A stretch of 64,000 nt of DNA from positions 186,001 to 250,000 of the forward strand of contig JBKECF010000054.1 in the NCBI GenBank assembly GCA_047974375.1, in the 5' to 3' direction. The translations under genes were made by a program, and so were the position numbers. The DNA comes from JBKECF01 sp047974375 (GTDB lineage: Bacteria; Bacillota; Clostridia; Lachnospirales; CAMZNU01). Positions 17,583 through 26,663 of this stretch are shown one piece after another (position 1 is the stretch's first letter; each line of letters starts with the position of its first letter). Under the pieces are notes generated by a model, which worked only from the letters and a program-made list of their open reading frames with translations, was not told where the DNA came from and did not search any database.

Positions 17583-19355
17583 TTATTCAATAGCAGGAAG
17601 TGTGAGTATAACTCGTGTACCCTTCCATTCTTTGCTTTCTATTTTCAGTCCATATTTATTGCCGAAATTCAAATGTATTCTTTCTTTTACGTTGGATATA
17701 CCAATATGATTTTCAAAATTTACAGCTTCATCATTTTCTAACTTTTCTTTAAGAGCCTTTGTAATACCAACGCCATTGTCTTCTACAATTACATATAAAT
17801 TTCCATTATCTTCATATGCTGATACTGATATACATCCTTTTTCCTTTTTTATTTCAATGCCGTGGAAAAGTGCATTTTCTACTAAAGGTTGTATTAATAG
17901 TTTTGGGATTCTATAATTCAGTACGTCGTCTTTGTATATGTAGTTAATATTAAATTGACCATCATAACGCATTTGTTGTAGTAGGCAGTATTGCTTTAAT
18001 ATTTCGAATTCTTCTTCTAGTGTAAGGAATTCATTTGGATTTGATAAAGTATTTTTAAGTAATTGAATAAAGGATGATAGCATTTTAGTTGCTTCTTTAT
18101 TTTTTTCCATGTCCACCATGCATTTAATGGAAAATAAAGTATTATACATAAAATGGGGGTTTATTTGGGCTTGTAAAAATCCTAGTTCTAGCTTCCTTTT
18201 TTGCTTTTCCTCTTGCTTTATACTTTCAAGTAAATTTTTAATTCGCTTAAGCATAGAGTTAAGACCTTTATTTAATACGTTGATTTCGTACCATCCCTTT
18301 ATTTCGTATTCGCTTTCAAAATTTTCATCTTTAATATTTTGAAGTAAATAACATAATTCTTTTATTGGGTTAGCAACTTGTTTTGAAAAGTTATAGGCTA
18401 TTATAGAACCTAAAAAAATTATAGCAAATGTTACAGTTATAGTGATGTATTTAATTTTGATAATAGGGGTAATTACCTCTTCAAAGGGGATTTCTTCAAG
18501 CATTGTCCAACCTGTGCCTTCTTCTTTGTAACCTGTAAATAATACTTTTCTTCCGCTGATATTAATAATAGTGTAAGGTTTTTCGGCAAATAAATTACGT
18601 AGTCTGCTAATATGAAAAAAATTAAATCCCAACATACTCTTATTATTACTAGATAGAATGCTACCTTTTTCGTCTACAACATAAACAGTATTTGTTTTTG
18701 TTAAAGAATTAGTGTAAGTTTGGCTCAGTAGTTTTTCATTGACATTTATTAATAGAATGCCTTTTTGTTTACCATCATAGTTTTGTAAGGTTCTGGCTGC
18801 ACAGAATACATTTTCTTTTCTCTGTTTATCCCTATAGCTACTAACCCAAAATATTTTTCCGTTATTTAGAAATACATTCTTATACCAAATTTCTTTTTTT
18901 GGGTGGTTATATTTATCCTGCGTTACATCTTCAGAATAGTTGTAGCCATTTTCTCCAAATATATTTACGTAATAATCCATGTCAACTTCATTGAAAGCTA
19001 TTTTATATTTTTCGGTTACTTCTTTCAAGTATGTAGTGATTTCATCAGAATATGAGCCGTCAGAATGCATAAAAAGGTTTAGTTTATTGTCGTAATAATA
19101 TAAATTTGAAAGGGTGCTAGCGCTATCTTTTACGATTTTAACCCTTTCTCCAATTTGCCTTAATACATCAACTCTGTTGTAACCTATCTGTTCTACTAAT
19201 GTTTTTTCAAATGTTTTAAAACAAATAAAACTTACTAGAGATACAGCTACAATAATGGTAATGTTAAGGAGTAAAAATATTCGAACTTGTAGCCTGTTCA
19301 CCAAGTTATATAGTTTTTTTAGGGCTAATAAAATACTACTTTTTATTTTATTCAT
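17583..19355 (-). CDS. Sensor histidine kinase, YesM-like
   Basis: A 590-residue membrane kinase. TM1 is at about residues 20-42, followed by an extracellular sensor domain of about 260 residues (Cache-like), TM2 at about 305-327, a HAMP linker, the LytS/YesM-type dimerisation motif QINPHFMYNTLFSIK with the phospho-accepting His at about residue 405, and an ATPase domain with ENALFHGIE and EDNGVGI. It starts 3 bases after the sulfatase stop codon and precedes the AraC-type regulator, forming a typical YesMN pair for an extracellular small-molecule signal. Confidence 0.93.
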   Translation of the reverse strand: MNKIKSSILLALKKLYNLVNRLQVRIFLLLNITIIVAVSLVSFICFKTFEKTLVEQIGYNRVDVLRQIGERVKIVKDSASTLSNLYYYDNKLNLFMHSDGSYSDEITTYLKEVTEKYKIAFNEVDMDYYVNIFGENGYNYSEDVTQDKYNHPKKEIWYKNVFLNNGKIFWVSSYRDKQRKENVFCAARTLQNYDGKQKGILLINVNEKLLSQTYTNSLTKTNTVYVVDEKGSILSSNNKSMLGFNFFHISRLRNLFAEKPYTIINISGRKVLFTGYKEEGTGWTMLEEIPFEEVITPIIKIKYITITVTFAIIFLGSIIAYNFSKQVANPIKELCYLLQNIKDENFESEYEIKGWYEINVLNKGLNSMLKRIKNLLESIKQEEKQKRKLELGFLQAQINPHFMYNTLFSIKCMVDMEKNKEATKMLSSFIQLLKNTLSNPNEFLTLEEEFEILKQYCLLQQMRYDGQFNINYIYKDDVLNYRIPKLLIQPLVENALFHGIEIKKEKGCISVSAYEDNGNLYVIVEDNGVGITKALKEKLENDEAVNFENHIGISNVKERIHLNFGNKYGLKIESKEWKGTRVILTLPAIE

Positions 19356-19358
19356 ATT

Positions 19359-20825
19359 TTAGTATTTTCCTATTCTAATAGGTATAGAGTCTTCGGTCTC
19401 TATAATTTTATCCATTAATTTTTTAAGCAACACTCCTTTAATTTCTTTATATTCTTCTATATCCCATAAGTTTTTAAACTCATTAGGATCTTTATTTCTA
19501 TTGTAAAGTTCCCCAAAATTTTCACCGGCGTAATAAGTGAGCTTATAATTTTTCCCTGTTAAGGTTTTAATATTTAGGCCCCAGTCGTAGCAATTAAATT
19601 CAGTCATTGCGTATTCTCTAGCTGCGTTACTACCTCCATTTAAAGCTGATAGCATTGATATTCCTTGAGCACCGTTAGGCGGCCGAATACCAGCTATATC
19701 TAATATAGTGGACATTATATCAACATGTTCTGTAATGCAAGAGTATCTTGAGCCTTGGGGTATAATACTTGGCAACTTCATAATTAAAGGAGCTTTTATA
19801 AGGCTATCGTAATGGAATGGACCTTTAAATAATAAACCGTGGTCACCTAATAGTTCACCATGGTCGCTAGTAAATAGTATTAATGTATCATTTTCAAGAT
19901 TATTTTCACTTAAGGATGATAAAATTCTTCCTATGTTGTCATCTATTAGGGTTATCATTCCATAATATGCGGACTTAATTTTTTTCCAGTCATTGGCGTA
20001 TAGATTTCTATAGTCGTACTTTTCATTACTGTAGCCATTTCCAGTTAAATGCTTTAAAAAATGTGGTGGCTTATCTTCTAGCTCGTTTTTTCTAGAAATA
20101 GGTGCAGATAGTTGCTCAGGCTCATATAAAGCGTCATAGGGTGCTGGAGGGTCAAATGGGTGATGTGGATCCACAAAGGAACAAAGTGCAAAAAAAGGTT
20201 TTTCTTTACCAGATTGTTCAATAAATTCTATTGTTTTATCTGCAATCCATGTTGATTGATGGTACTTAGGATTTATATTATTTTTATGCATTTGTGGAAG
20301 TCCAATTTTATCTTTTTTTGATGCGGAGGCTTGGTCTTCTTTTATTTTTCGTTCTCCTTGTTCCTTTACTTGTAAATAATCTTCATAGCTAATATTTTTT
20401 AGCCAATTCAAGTATTCGCCTGTTTTATTGTCGCAAGTTGTGTGTAGTGTGCTAAAGCCGTAATTCCCTTTTGGCCAGTCATCCTGTTCATCATTTTTTT
20501 CAACTAATAAAGATGTTAAGTGCATTTTACCAATTGCTGCTGTTGAATATCCATTTTCACTCAAAACTTCTGCTAGGGTTATTTCGCTAGCTTTTAAAGG
20601 TATTCCATTATCTCGGGTTCCGTGATTTTTTGGATACCTTCCAGTTAATATAGAGCATCTTGAGGGTGAACAAACAGGATTTTGTATAAAATGATTATCA
20701 AAAATAGATCCATCTATAGCGATTTTATCTATATTGGGAGTGTTTATTTCCTTATTTCCATAGCAGCCAAGTGCATTAAACCTAAGTTGGTCTGCCATAA
20801 TTAATAGTATATTTGGTTTTTTCAT
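19359..20825 (-). CDS. Cytoplasmic sulfatase (formylglycine-dependent, Cys-type)
   Basis: A 488-residue type I sulfatase, which hydrolyses sulfate esters. The metal-binding start PNILLIMADQLRFNALGCYG is followed by the modification motif CSPSRCSILTGRYPKNHG, whose first Cys would be converted to formylglycine by an anaerobic sulfatase-maturing radical SAM enzyme (none in the window), and later by LFTSDHGELLGDHG. It has no signal peptide, so its substrate must be imported. An upstream in-frame ATG at 20840 lacks a ribosome site; GGTGG precedes the ATG at 20825. It lies within the ABC transporter/two-component operon. The substrate (sulfated choline, aromatic or sugar) is not determined by sequence. 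Confidence 0.9.
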   Translation of the reverse strand: MKKPNILLIMADQLRFNALGCYGNKEINTPNIDKIAIDGSIFDNHFIQNPVCSPSRCSILTGRYPKNHGTRDNGIPLKASEITLAEVLSENGYSTAAIGKMHLTSLLVEKNDEQDDWPKGNYGFSTLHTTCDNKTGEYLNWLKNISYEDYLQVKEQGERKIKEDQASASKKDKIGLPQMHKNNINPKYHQSTWIADKTIEFIEQSGKEKPFFALCSFVDPHHPFDPPAPYDALYEPEQLSAPISRKNELEDKPPHFLKHLTGNGYSNEKYDYRNLYANDWKKIKSAYYGMITLIDDNIGRILSSLSENNLENDTLILFTSDHGELLGDHGLLFKGPFHYDSLIKAPLIMKLPSIIPQGSRYSCITEHVDIMSTILDIAGIRPPNGAQGISMLSALNGGSNAAREYAMTEFNCYDWGLNIKTLTGKNYKLTYYAGENFGELYNRNKDPNEFKNLWDIEEYKEIKGVLLKKLMDKIIETEDSIPIRIGKY

Positions 20826-20830
20826 ATTTT

Positions 20831-21577
20831 TTACCACCATTTAATTAAATTAGTTATATTATTTCTCATTTCAATAAACTCTGGGGAAGTAATATCTCGT
20901 GGCCATGGCAAGTCGTTTATTATTTCTTTCTTTATATTCGTTGGTTTATTTGTAAGAACAAGTACTCTTTCGCCCATGTATACAGCTTCTTCAATATTAT
21001 GGGTAATAAAAATAACTGTTGTACCTGTTTTTTTCCATAGCTTAAGAAGTTCATCTTCTAGTTTAAACCTTAGAGCTATGTCTAGTTGGCCATAGGGTTC
21101 ATCCATAATTAGCAATTCGGGTTGTACTGCAAATGCTCTTGCTATAACAACTCTTTGTAGCATACTAGCTGATAATTGCCTTGGATAATAATCACGATAG
21201 TCATTTAGTCCAACCATTTCTATAACTTCATCAGCTTTTTTTTGAATTTCTTCAGACGGGAATTTTTTTATTTTAAGCCCATATTTTATATTTTCTTTAA
21301 CTTTAAGCCAAGGCATTGTAGAGTATTCTTGAAAAATATATGCAATGTTATGTTTCCTGAGATCAACAGGCTCGTTATTAACTAATATTTCACCGGCTGT
21401 TATGTCGTATAGTTTTGTTAAACTATTTAAAAATGTTGTTTTACCACAACCTGTAGGTCCGACTATACACAAAAATTCACCATCCATAACGTCGAATGAA
21501 ATATTATCTAAAACGAGTAAGTCGCCAAACTTTTTTGTTAAATTATTTACCTTAATCTTTACCTTATCCAGTTTCAT
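20831..21577 (-). CDS. ABC transporter ATPase, NitT/TauT type, degenerate signature motif
   Basis: A 248-residue ATPase of the nitrate/sulfonate/taurine uptake family. Walker A GPTGCGKT (40-47), Q-loop FQEYSTMPW, Walker B LLIMDE (catalytic Glu 160) and H-loop ITHNIEEA (His 193) are intact, but the signature LSGGM/Q is LSASM (135-139). The start at 21577 is chosen because GGGAGGG overlaps the earlier ATG at 21592. It ends 5 bases before the sulfatase. It probably pairs with the second ATPase in a heterodimer in which its altered signature contributes to a degenerate ATP site. Confidence 0.92.
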   Translation of the reverse strand: MKLDKVKIKVNNLTKKFGDLLVLDNISFDVMDGEFLCIVGPTGCGKTTFLNSLTKLYDITAGEILVNNEPVDLRKHNIAYIFQEYSTMPWLKVKENIKYGLKIKKFPSEEIQKKADEVIEMVGLNDYRDYYPRQLSASMLQRVVIARAFAVQPELLIMDEPYGQLDIALRFKLEDELLKLWKKTGTTVIFITHNIEEAVYMGERVLVLTNKPTNIKKEIINDLPWPRDITSPEFIEMRNNITNLIKWW

Positions 21578-21602
21578 TTTGTTCCCTCCCATTTAAAAAA
21601 AT

Positions 21603-22379
21603 TTATAAAGTTTCTTCTGCCGCTGCTGTGATTTTTGAACGTAGTTTTAGGAATTCAGGGGCAACATAGCTGCGAGGTCTAGGTAAGTCAACGATATACT
21701 CATTCTTTATTTTCATAGGACAATTTGTTAATAGAATAATGCGGTCTGCTAAATATATTGCTTCTTCAATATTGTTAGTAACAAATACAATTGTTTTTCT
21801 CTCCTTACTCCATATTTTTTCAAGTTCTTCTTCCATCATGTAGCGTGTTTGGGCATCGAGATGTCCGAAAGGTTCATCGAGTAACATTACCTTAGGGTTA
21901 TTACAGTAGGCCCTTGCTATACCCACACGTTGTCGCATACCACCAGATAATCTATTAGGATAACTTTTTTCAAAGCCCTCCAATCCAACTAAATCTATAT
22001 AATATTGTGCTTTTTCTCTTCGTTCTTTTTTATTCATACCCATAGATTTAGGCCCGAACTCCACATTACCCATTACAGTGCAAAAAGGAAATAATGCTGT
22101 TGTTTGGTATACTACTCCTCTGTCTGCCGATGGGCCTGTTACTTTTTTTTCATCAACTATTACATCACCGGTTGTAGGTTTTTCTAAACCGGCTATTAAG
22201 TTAATAAGTGTTGTTTTACCACATTGACCGGGACCAAATAATACAACGAATTCGTTTTTGTTTACATCTAGGTTTATTTCTTTTATTACATTATTTTCGT
22301 GACCATTTTCCTCAAATGTTTTTGATACTTTTTTTAAGGATATAATTTTATCTACAAATCCATTATGTTCCATGAGCAT
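21603..22379 (-). CDS. ABC transporter ATPase, NitT/TauT type, H-loop His replaced
   Basis: A 258-residue ATPase. Walker A GPGQCGKT (49-56), Q-loop YQTTALFPF, canonical signature LSGGMRQR (144-151) and Walker B VMLLDEPFGHLD are present. The switch (H-loop) histidine is Asn: VTNNIEEA (Asn 202) where family members have VTHD/N. AAGGAG precedes the ATG at 22379; the start overlaps the upstream permease gene by 28 bp. The change complements the signature defect of the neighbouring ATPase, so one composite ATP site would be fully canonical and the other doubly degenerate. Confidence 0.92.
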   Translation of the reverse strand: MLMEHNGFVDKIISLKKVSKTFEENGHENNVIKEINLDVNKNEFVVLFGPGQCGKTTLINLIAGLEKPTTGDVIVDEKKVTGPSADRGVVYQTTALFPFCTVMGNVEFGPKSMGMNKKERREKAQYYIDLVGLEGFEKSYPNRLSGGMRQRVGIARAYCNNPKVMLLDEPFGHLDAQTRYMMEEELEKIWSKERKTIVFVTNNIEEAIYLADRIILLTNCPMKIKNEYIVDLPRPRSYVAPEFLKLRSKITAAAEETL

Positions 22380-23137
22380 AGTCTCCTTTCAATGTTTCTC
22401 ATAATTGAAGCAAGTAACAATCCTACTCCGCCTATTACAATCATGCCCACAAGTACTTGAGCAATATTAGCAGTATCGCTTCCACGAATTATTATCCATC
22501 CAAGCCCCTCAGATGATCTAACCATTTCAGCGGCAAGTACAGCCATCCAACTAGTAGATAAACCTACTTGCATGCCTGCAAATATTTGTGGAGTACAAGT
22601 AGGTAAAATTACTCTAGTAAAGATTTCTCTTTCTGTAGTGCCAAGCATTTTTGCAGCACCTATTAATCTAGGGTCGATATTTATTGCAGCAGTAAAAGAG
22701 TTTAACGTTACATTGGTAAATGCACTAATGAATATAATAAAATATTTTGTAGTTTCGCCAATGCCGAACCAAAGAATTGCTAAAGGTATCCAAGCAATGG
22801 GAGGAATTGGTCTTAACATTTCAAAAATCGGTTTTACAATTGCTCGTATATATCTAAAGGTTCCCATGGAAATACCACATATAATTCCAGTTATTGAACC
22901 CATAGAAAAACCAATAAGTACACGCCTTAGGCTAACAGCTAAATGACCCCAGATTGTATATGGACCAATTGGATCTTTCATTGATTTAAATAATAATTTA
23001 AAAACTTCTAGGGGTTGTGGAGTTGTATTTTTAGCAGATGTAAAGGTAGTTACATATTGCCAAATTAAAATAAAAGAAGCAAGTGCTAATGTTGTGTAGA
23101 ATATTTTTTCTTTATTTAATTTAAATATTTTTGTCAT
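22352..23137 (-). CDS. ABC transporter permease, NitT/TauT type (second of two)
   Basis: A 261-residue inner-membrane permease with about six TM helices and the coupling-helix region AAKMLGTTEREIFTRVILPTC typical of binding-protein-dependent permeases. PIPPIAWIPLAILWFGIG is shared with its neighbour. Its ATG overlaps the stop codon of the upstream permease gene. Two different permeases plus two different ATPases imply a heteromeric transporter. Confidence 0.93.
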   Translation of the reverse strand: MTKIFKLNKEKIFYTTLALASFILIWQYVTTFTSAKNTTPQPLEVFKLLFKSMKDPIGPYTIWGHLAVSLRRVLIGFSMGSITGIICGISMGTFRYIRAIVKPIFEMLRPIPPIAWIPLAILWFGIGETTKYFIIFISAFTNVTLNSFTAAINIDPRLIGAAKMLGTTEREIFTRVILPTCTPQIFAGMQVGLSTSWMAVLAAEMVRSSEGLGWIIIRGSDTANIAQVLVGMIVIGGVGLLLASIMRNIERRLCSWNIMDL

Positions 23138-23937
23138 TATGCTCTGCCTCCTTTAACTAGTTTCTTTTCTACTAAGCCCAATAAGTATGCAAGTAAAGCG
23201 CCTATAGAACCTATTGTAAGCATACCAACTATAATAAGATCTGGTCTGCCTAATTGTCTATTTAGTTGGATCATATATCCTAAGCCACGATTTGCTGCTA
23301 ACATTTCTGCAGCGCATAAAGATGTCCATGCTGTTCCTAATGAAATTCTAAGTCCTGTAAATATTAAGGGGAGTGCAGTAGGTATTGCTACAGTAAATAA
23401 CATTTCTCGCTTCGATGCTCCAAAGGTTCTTGCTACCCAAAGGTGAACAGGAGATGTTTGTTTTATACCAGCGTACGAATTTATTACACATGGCACAAAT
23501 GCGGAAACGAATATTATAGCTGACTTCGCCCCGAGGCCAATGCCAAACCATAGTATCATAAGTGGTATCCATGCAATTGTTGGCACGGGTCTAATTAAGT
23601 CAAATAAGGGAGTAACAAAAAGATCTATTTTTTTATACCATGCCATACATATTCCAAGAGGTACTCCAACAAATGCGCCAAGGAAATAACCACTTAATGC
23701 AACTTTTAAGCTAGTAAGTATATGTTGTGTCAAGGTGCCATTGTCTGGATTGCGATTTGTAAATTTATCTATAAATGAGCGAAATACTTTTACAGGGCTA
23801 GGTAAAGAATAGTCTGGCATTATGTGGAATACATCTGTTGCCAATTCCCATATTGTGAAAAATGTAATAATAGATATTATTGATATTATAGTAAATTTTC
23901 TTTTTTCTTTTCTTCTGATTTTTTCTGCTTCTGACAT
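23137..23937 (-). CDS. ABC transporter permease, NitT/TauT type (first of two)
   Basis: A permease of about 266 residues with a charged N-terminus, about six TM helices and the coupling motif ARTFGASKREMLFTVAIPTALP. GAAAGGTG lies upstream; the ATG at 23937 is best spaced (GTG 23946 and ATG 23940 are alternatives). It lies between the binding-protein gene and the second permease in the sulfatase operon. Confidence 0.92.
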   Translation of the reverse strand: MSEAEKIRRKEKRKFTIISIISIITFFTIWELATDVFHIMPDYSLPSPVKVFRSFIDKFTNRNPDNGTLTQHILTSLKVALSGYFLGAFVGVPLGICMAWYKKIDLFVTPLFDLIRPVPTIAWIPLMILWFGIGLGAKSAIIFVSAFVPCVINSYAGIKQTSPVHLWVARTFGASKREMLFTVAIPTALPLIFTGLRISLGTAWTSLCAAEMLAANRGLGYMIQLNRQLGRPDLIIVGMLTIGSIGALLAYLLGLVEKKLVKGGRA

Positions 23938-23992
23938 CATTATCACCTTTCAAAATTAGGGATGCCATAGACATCCCAATAATAAATATTTT

Positions 23993-25069
23993 TTAATATC
24001 CAAGTGCTTCTTTAACAACATCATCTTGTACATGGTCATTTACTATATTAAGTTTATCAACCTCAATCAATCCTTGAGATGCGTAAAATTCTGCCGTGAT
24101 TTTTACAGAATCTCCTACGGTAATTCCTTTTGCTTCTTCTGATGTTACAAATGGCCTAGTAGAAATTTCCATTTTGCAAGTTTCGGGAGTTATATCTGAA
24201 CCATTTTCTTTATACCAATCCATTAATAATTGCTCTGCCATGGCTGGGTTGGCTTGTAAGGCGTTTGTGGCTTCAAAAAAGGCTTTTGTGTATTTTACTA
24301 GCAATTCCTTTTTATTTTCATGAGCATCTTTGCTAGCTATTATGGAATCGTATAGAGGTATGTCTAATGAAACTAAACTAGAAGTAACAGCCATGCCTTT
24401 ATCTTCTGCTGTGTAACTTGTAGGTGGATTTAATGCAGCAACATCACATTGTTTTGCTAGTAATGCTTGATAGGCTTGAGCAAAATCCATATGTACTATA
24501 CTTACTTCTGATGGGTCCAGTTCGATTTTTTCCAACCATTTAAAAACGTTTAATTGTGATAATGTTCCTGTAGGAACGGCAATAGTTGCTCCACGTACAG
24601 TGTCTGGGTCTCCTAATATTTCTGGATACGTTGGGTTATATCCCTTAACACTAGCAATGGGTGAGTCTGAATTTACTAATGTTTCTATTCCGCCTTCTGC
24701 ATGGCCAATGTCAGCTACAACATAAGCTCCATATGTAGCTAAAGAATACACTGAAGCTGCACTAAGGGTGCCTACATCCCAAAGGTTGGATGCAAGAGCT
24801 TCATTCATTGGTCCACCAGTAGGAAAGAAAACCGTTTCTATTTTGAATCCATTTGCAGTGTCTAATCCGTTATCTACCATATACTTAACAGGTATACTGT
24901 TAAGAAATGGTAGTACACCTACTTTTAAGATTGGTAATTCTTCATCATTGTTGCTTACATCTTCAACTTTTGTACTTGAGCTACTATTTGCTTCGTTTTT
25001 TTCGGTACAACCTATTAGAGTTGTCATAGATAAAATAATTGATAATGTTGCGGCTAATAATTTTTTCAT
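23993..25069 (-). CDS. ABC transporter substrate-binding lipoprotein (NitT/TauT/SsuA-like)
   Basis: A 358-residue lipoprotein with lipobox LIGC (Cys about 21), a Ser/Asn-rich linker, then a type 2 periplasmic-binding fold (LKVGVLPFLNSIPVKY, ATIAVPTGTLSQLNVFKWLE, DVAALNPPTSYTAE). It is tethered outside the cell and delivers substrate to the two permeases. First gene of the eight-gene operon. Its association with a cytoplasmic sulfatase suggests an organosulfur or sulfate-ester ligand, which is inference from context only. Confidence 0.92.
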   Translation of the reverse strand: MKKLLAATLSIILSMTTLIGCTEKNEANSSSSTKVEDVSNNDEELPILKVGVLPFLNSIPVKYMVDNGLDTANGFKIETVFFPTGGPMNEALASNLWDVGTLSAASVYSLATYGAYVVADIGHAEGGIETLVNSDSPIASVKGYNPTYPEILGDPDTVRGATIAVPTGTLSQLNVFKWLEKIELDPSEVSIVHMDFAQAYQALLAKQCDVAALNPPTSYTAEDKGMAVTSSLVSLDIPLYDSIIASKDAHENKKELLVKYTKAFFEATNALQANPAMAEQLLMDWYKENGSDITPETCKMEISTRPFVTSEEAKGITVGDSVKITAEFYASQGLIEVDKLNIVNDHVQDDVVKEALGY

Positions 25070-25331
25070 ACTATCTCCTTATACATTTATGTCTTTGTTA
25101 TATTCCAAGGTTAGCATTTTAAGATTCTGATGTATATTCAATTTATTATTAAATTTTTAGATTTATTGATATCTTGGAAATTGAGTTGCAAAAAATTGAT
25201 ATTATTTTAAATATTTTGACATTAGGGTCTAATATAGTTGGTGCAACAAATTTTCACCCTTAATACAAAAAAAGACTACTAAAGGAATAGGAGCTTTATA
25301 TAATAAAATCATAAGAAAGGAGCGTAAAAAA
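25070..25331. other. Gene-free interval upstream of the sulfatase operon
   Basis: About 260 bp of AT-rich sequence that must hold the operon promoter on the minus strand. I could not pick a convincing -35/-10 pair. The last part contains an AAAGGAG ribosome site belonging to the broken permease gene at 25332. Confidence 0.4.
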
Positions 25332-25493
25332 TTGAAAATACAAAAAAATAATCGACTGAGCTTTAATAATTTCTATTTTTACATAATATTAGTTGCGCCT
25401 ATATTCATTATGTATTTATTATTTTTTCTTATTCCAGTAGTGGCCAGTATGTTTTTTAGTTTTACAAACTTCAGACTATCATTGGAACTTTAG
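25332..25493 (+). pseudogene. N-terminal remnant of a sugar ABC permease (MalF-type)
   Basis: From a TTG after AAAGGAG, 53 codons read LKIQKNNRLSFNNFYFYIIL...VAPIFIMYLLFFLIPVVASMFFSFTNF and then stop. This is the first TM region of carbohydrate ABC permeases (the usual FVAPxLxxYLxFFxxPVxxxxxxSFTNW pattern). The rest of the gene is missing; the sequence switches near 25478 into an unrelated FtsX-type gene fragment. Confidence 0.7.
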
Positions 25494-26414
25494 GGTGTGT
25501 AGCACTTTTACTTTCTGTTCTTGGAATAAGAGATACAATTAATGATGTAGTAAGTTCAACTTACGACGAATCATTTCTATATGCTTCAAAAATTTATTTA
25601 AATGAAAATAACGTAACGACAGAATTCATAGATGAAGCTAAAGGAAATTCAGGTGACTTATTTTAGAAGAAAGATTGGTTTATTTGAAATCGGAAACTGA
25701 AAGTAAAAATACTATTATGCACATTGAGAACGATGGAAATAAATTAATTAAGCTGTATGACTTATGGAACAATGAGATAATACTTGAATTGGGAAGTGTT
25801 GTTCCGACAGAGAACTTAGCAAATTCATTAAAAGTAAAAGAGGGAGATTCCTTAAATTTTATTGCTTTTACCATGGAGAAAATAGAATTCGAAATTTTAA
25901 AAATAGCAAAATTAAATATAGGGCAAGGTATATATATATAAGCCAAAGTACTTGGGAAAGTTGTGATATTACTTTTCAACCAACAAGTATACTTTCTACA
26001 AATACTAAGTCAAATTATTCAAATGAGATGGTTAATAATTATTTCGGCAATAATATTAATAATTGTAGTATTGTATAGTTTAGGGTTATTAAATTTTGAG
26101 GATAGGTATCGTGATTTAGCAACGCTACCTGTTTTAGGCTTTAGAAAGAAAGAATTAAAATTGTTTTGTCTATTAAGAATACTTTGTTGACTAGTATTGG
26201 TTTTGTAATTGGTATTCCAACTGGAATTCTTTTACACTCAATTATTTTTAAAAAAGCGGTCATGGGGGACAAACTCAAGTTTTATCCAGTTATTTCAATC
26301 GAGAGCTATGTTGTAACTGTTATATTTACTGTTTTATTAATAGCTATTGTTACAACAATCATCAACAAAAAAATGGAGAAGATTCAAATGATAGAGGCAT
26401 TAAAAAAGTGTTGA
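25478..26414 (+). pseudogene. Broken FtsX-like ABC permease
   Basis: Fragments in several frames read as one FtsX/MacB-type permease: IGTLGCVALLLSVLGIRDTIN near 25480, an extracellular-domain piece at 25675-25941, then LYSLGLLNFEDRYRDLATLPVLGFRKKE near 26075-26155 and TSIGFVIGIPTGILLHSIIF to ALKKC at 26414. Such permeases are normally far longer, so large internal parts are deleted, and at least three frame breaks are needed to join what remains. Confidence 0.75.
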
Positions 26415-26567
26415 ATGGATGGCAAAATGCTTACAATAATGTAAGTAACAGATTATGTTCTTGCTAAAGAAAAATATTCTTGCGGCAATAAAAGCATAAG
26501 CATAAAAGAAATGGTGTATACATAATTAAATATAAATAAGTTAAAACAACAGTACCAGTGATTATAC

Positions 26568-26641
26568 AAAAAAAGACATAACGACCCCAATATCCTATAA
26601 TTAAATTAGGTAAAAAATAATAAAGGAGGTTGTTATGTCTT
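26568..26641 (-). terminator. Long-stem terminator of the alcohol dehydrogenase gene
   Basis: AGACATAACGACCCC pairs imperfectly with GGAGGTTGTTATGTCT across about 37 nt that contain a smaller CCTA/TAGG stem. On the minus strand it is followed by TTTTTTT. An AAAGGAGG-ATG pair inside the plus strand leads only to a four-codon frame and is not a gene. Confidence 0.65.
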
Positions 26642-26663
26642 TTGACTAAACTTTTTAGTGAAG

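Noticed and set aside
26629..26645. Strong AAAGGAGG-ATG start signal
   Set aside because: It leads to only four codons (MSFD) and is part of the stem of the alcohol dehydrogenase terminator.
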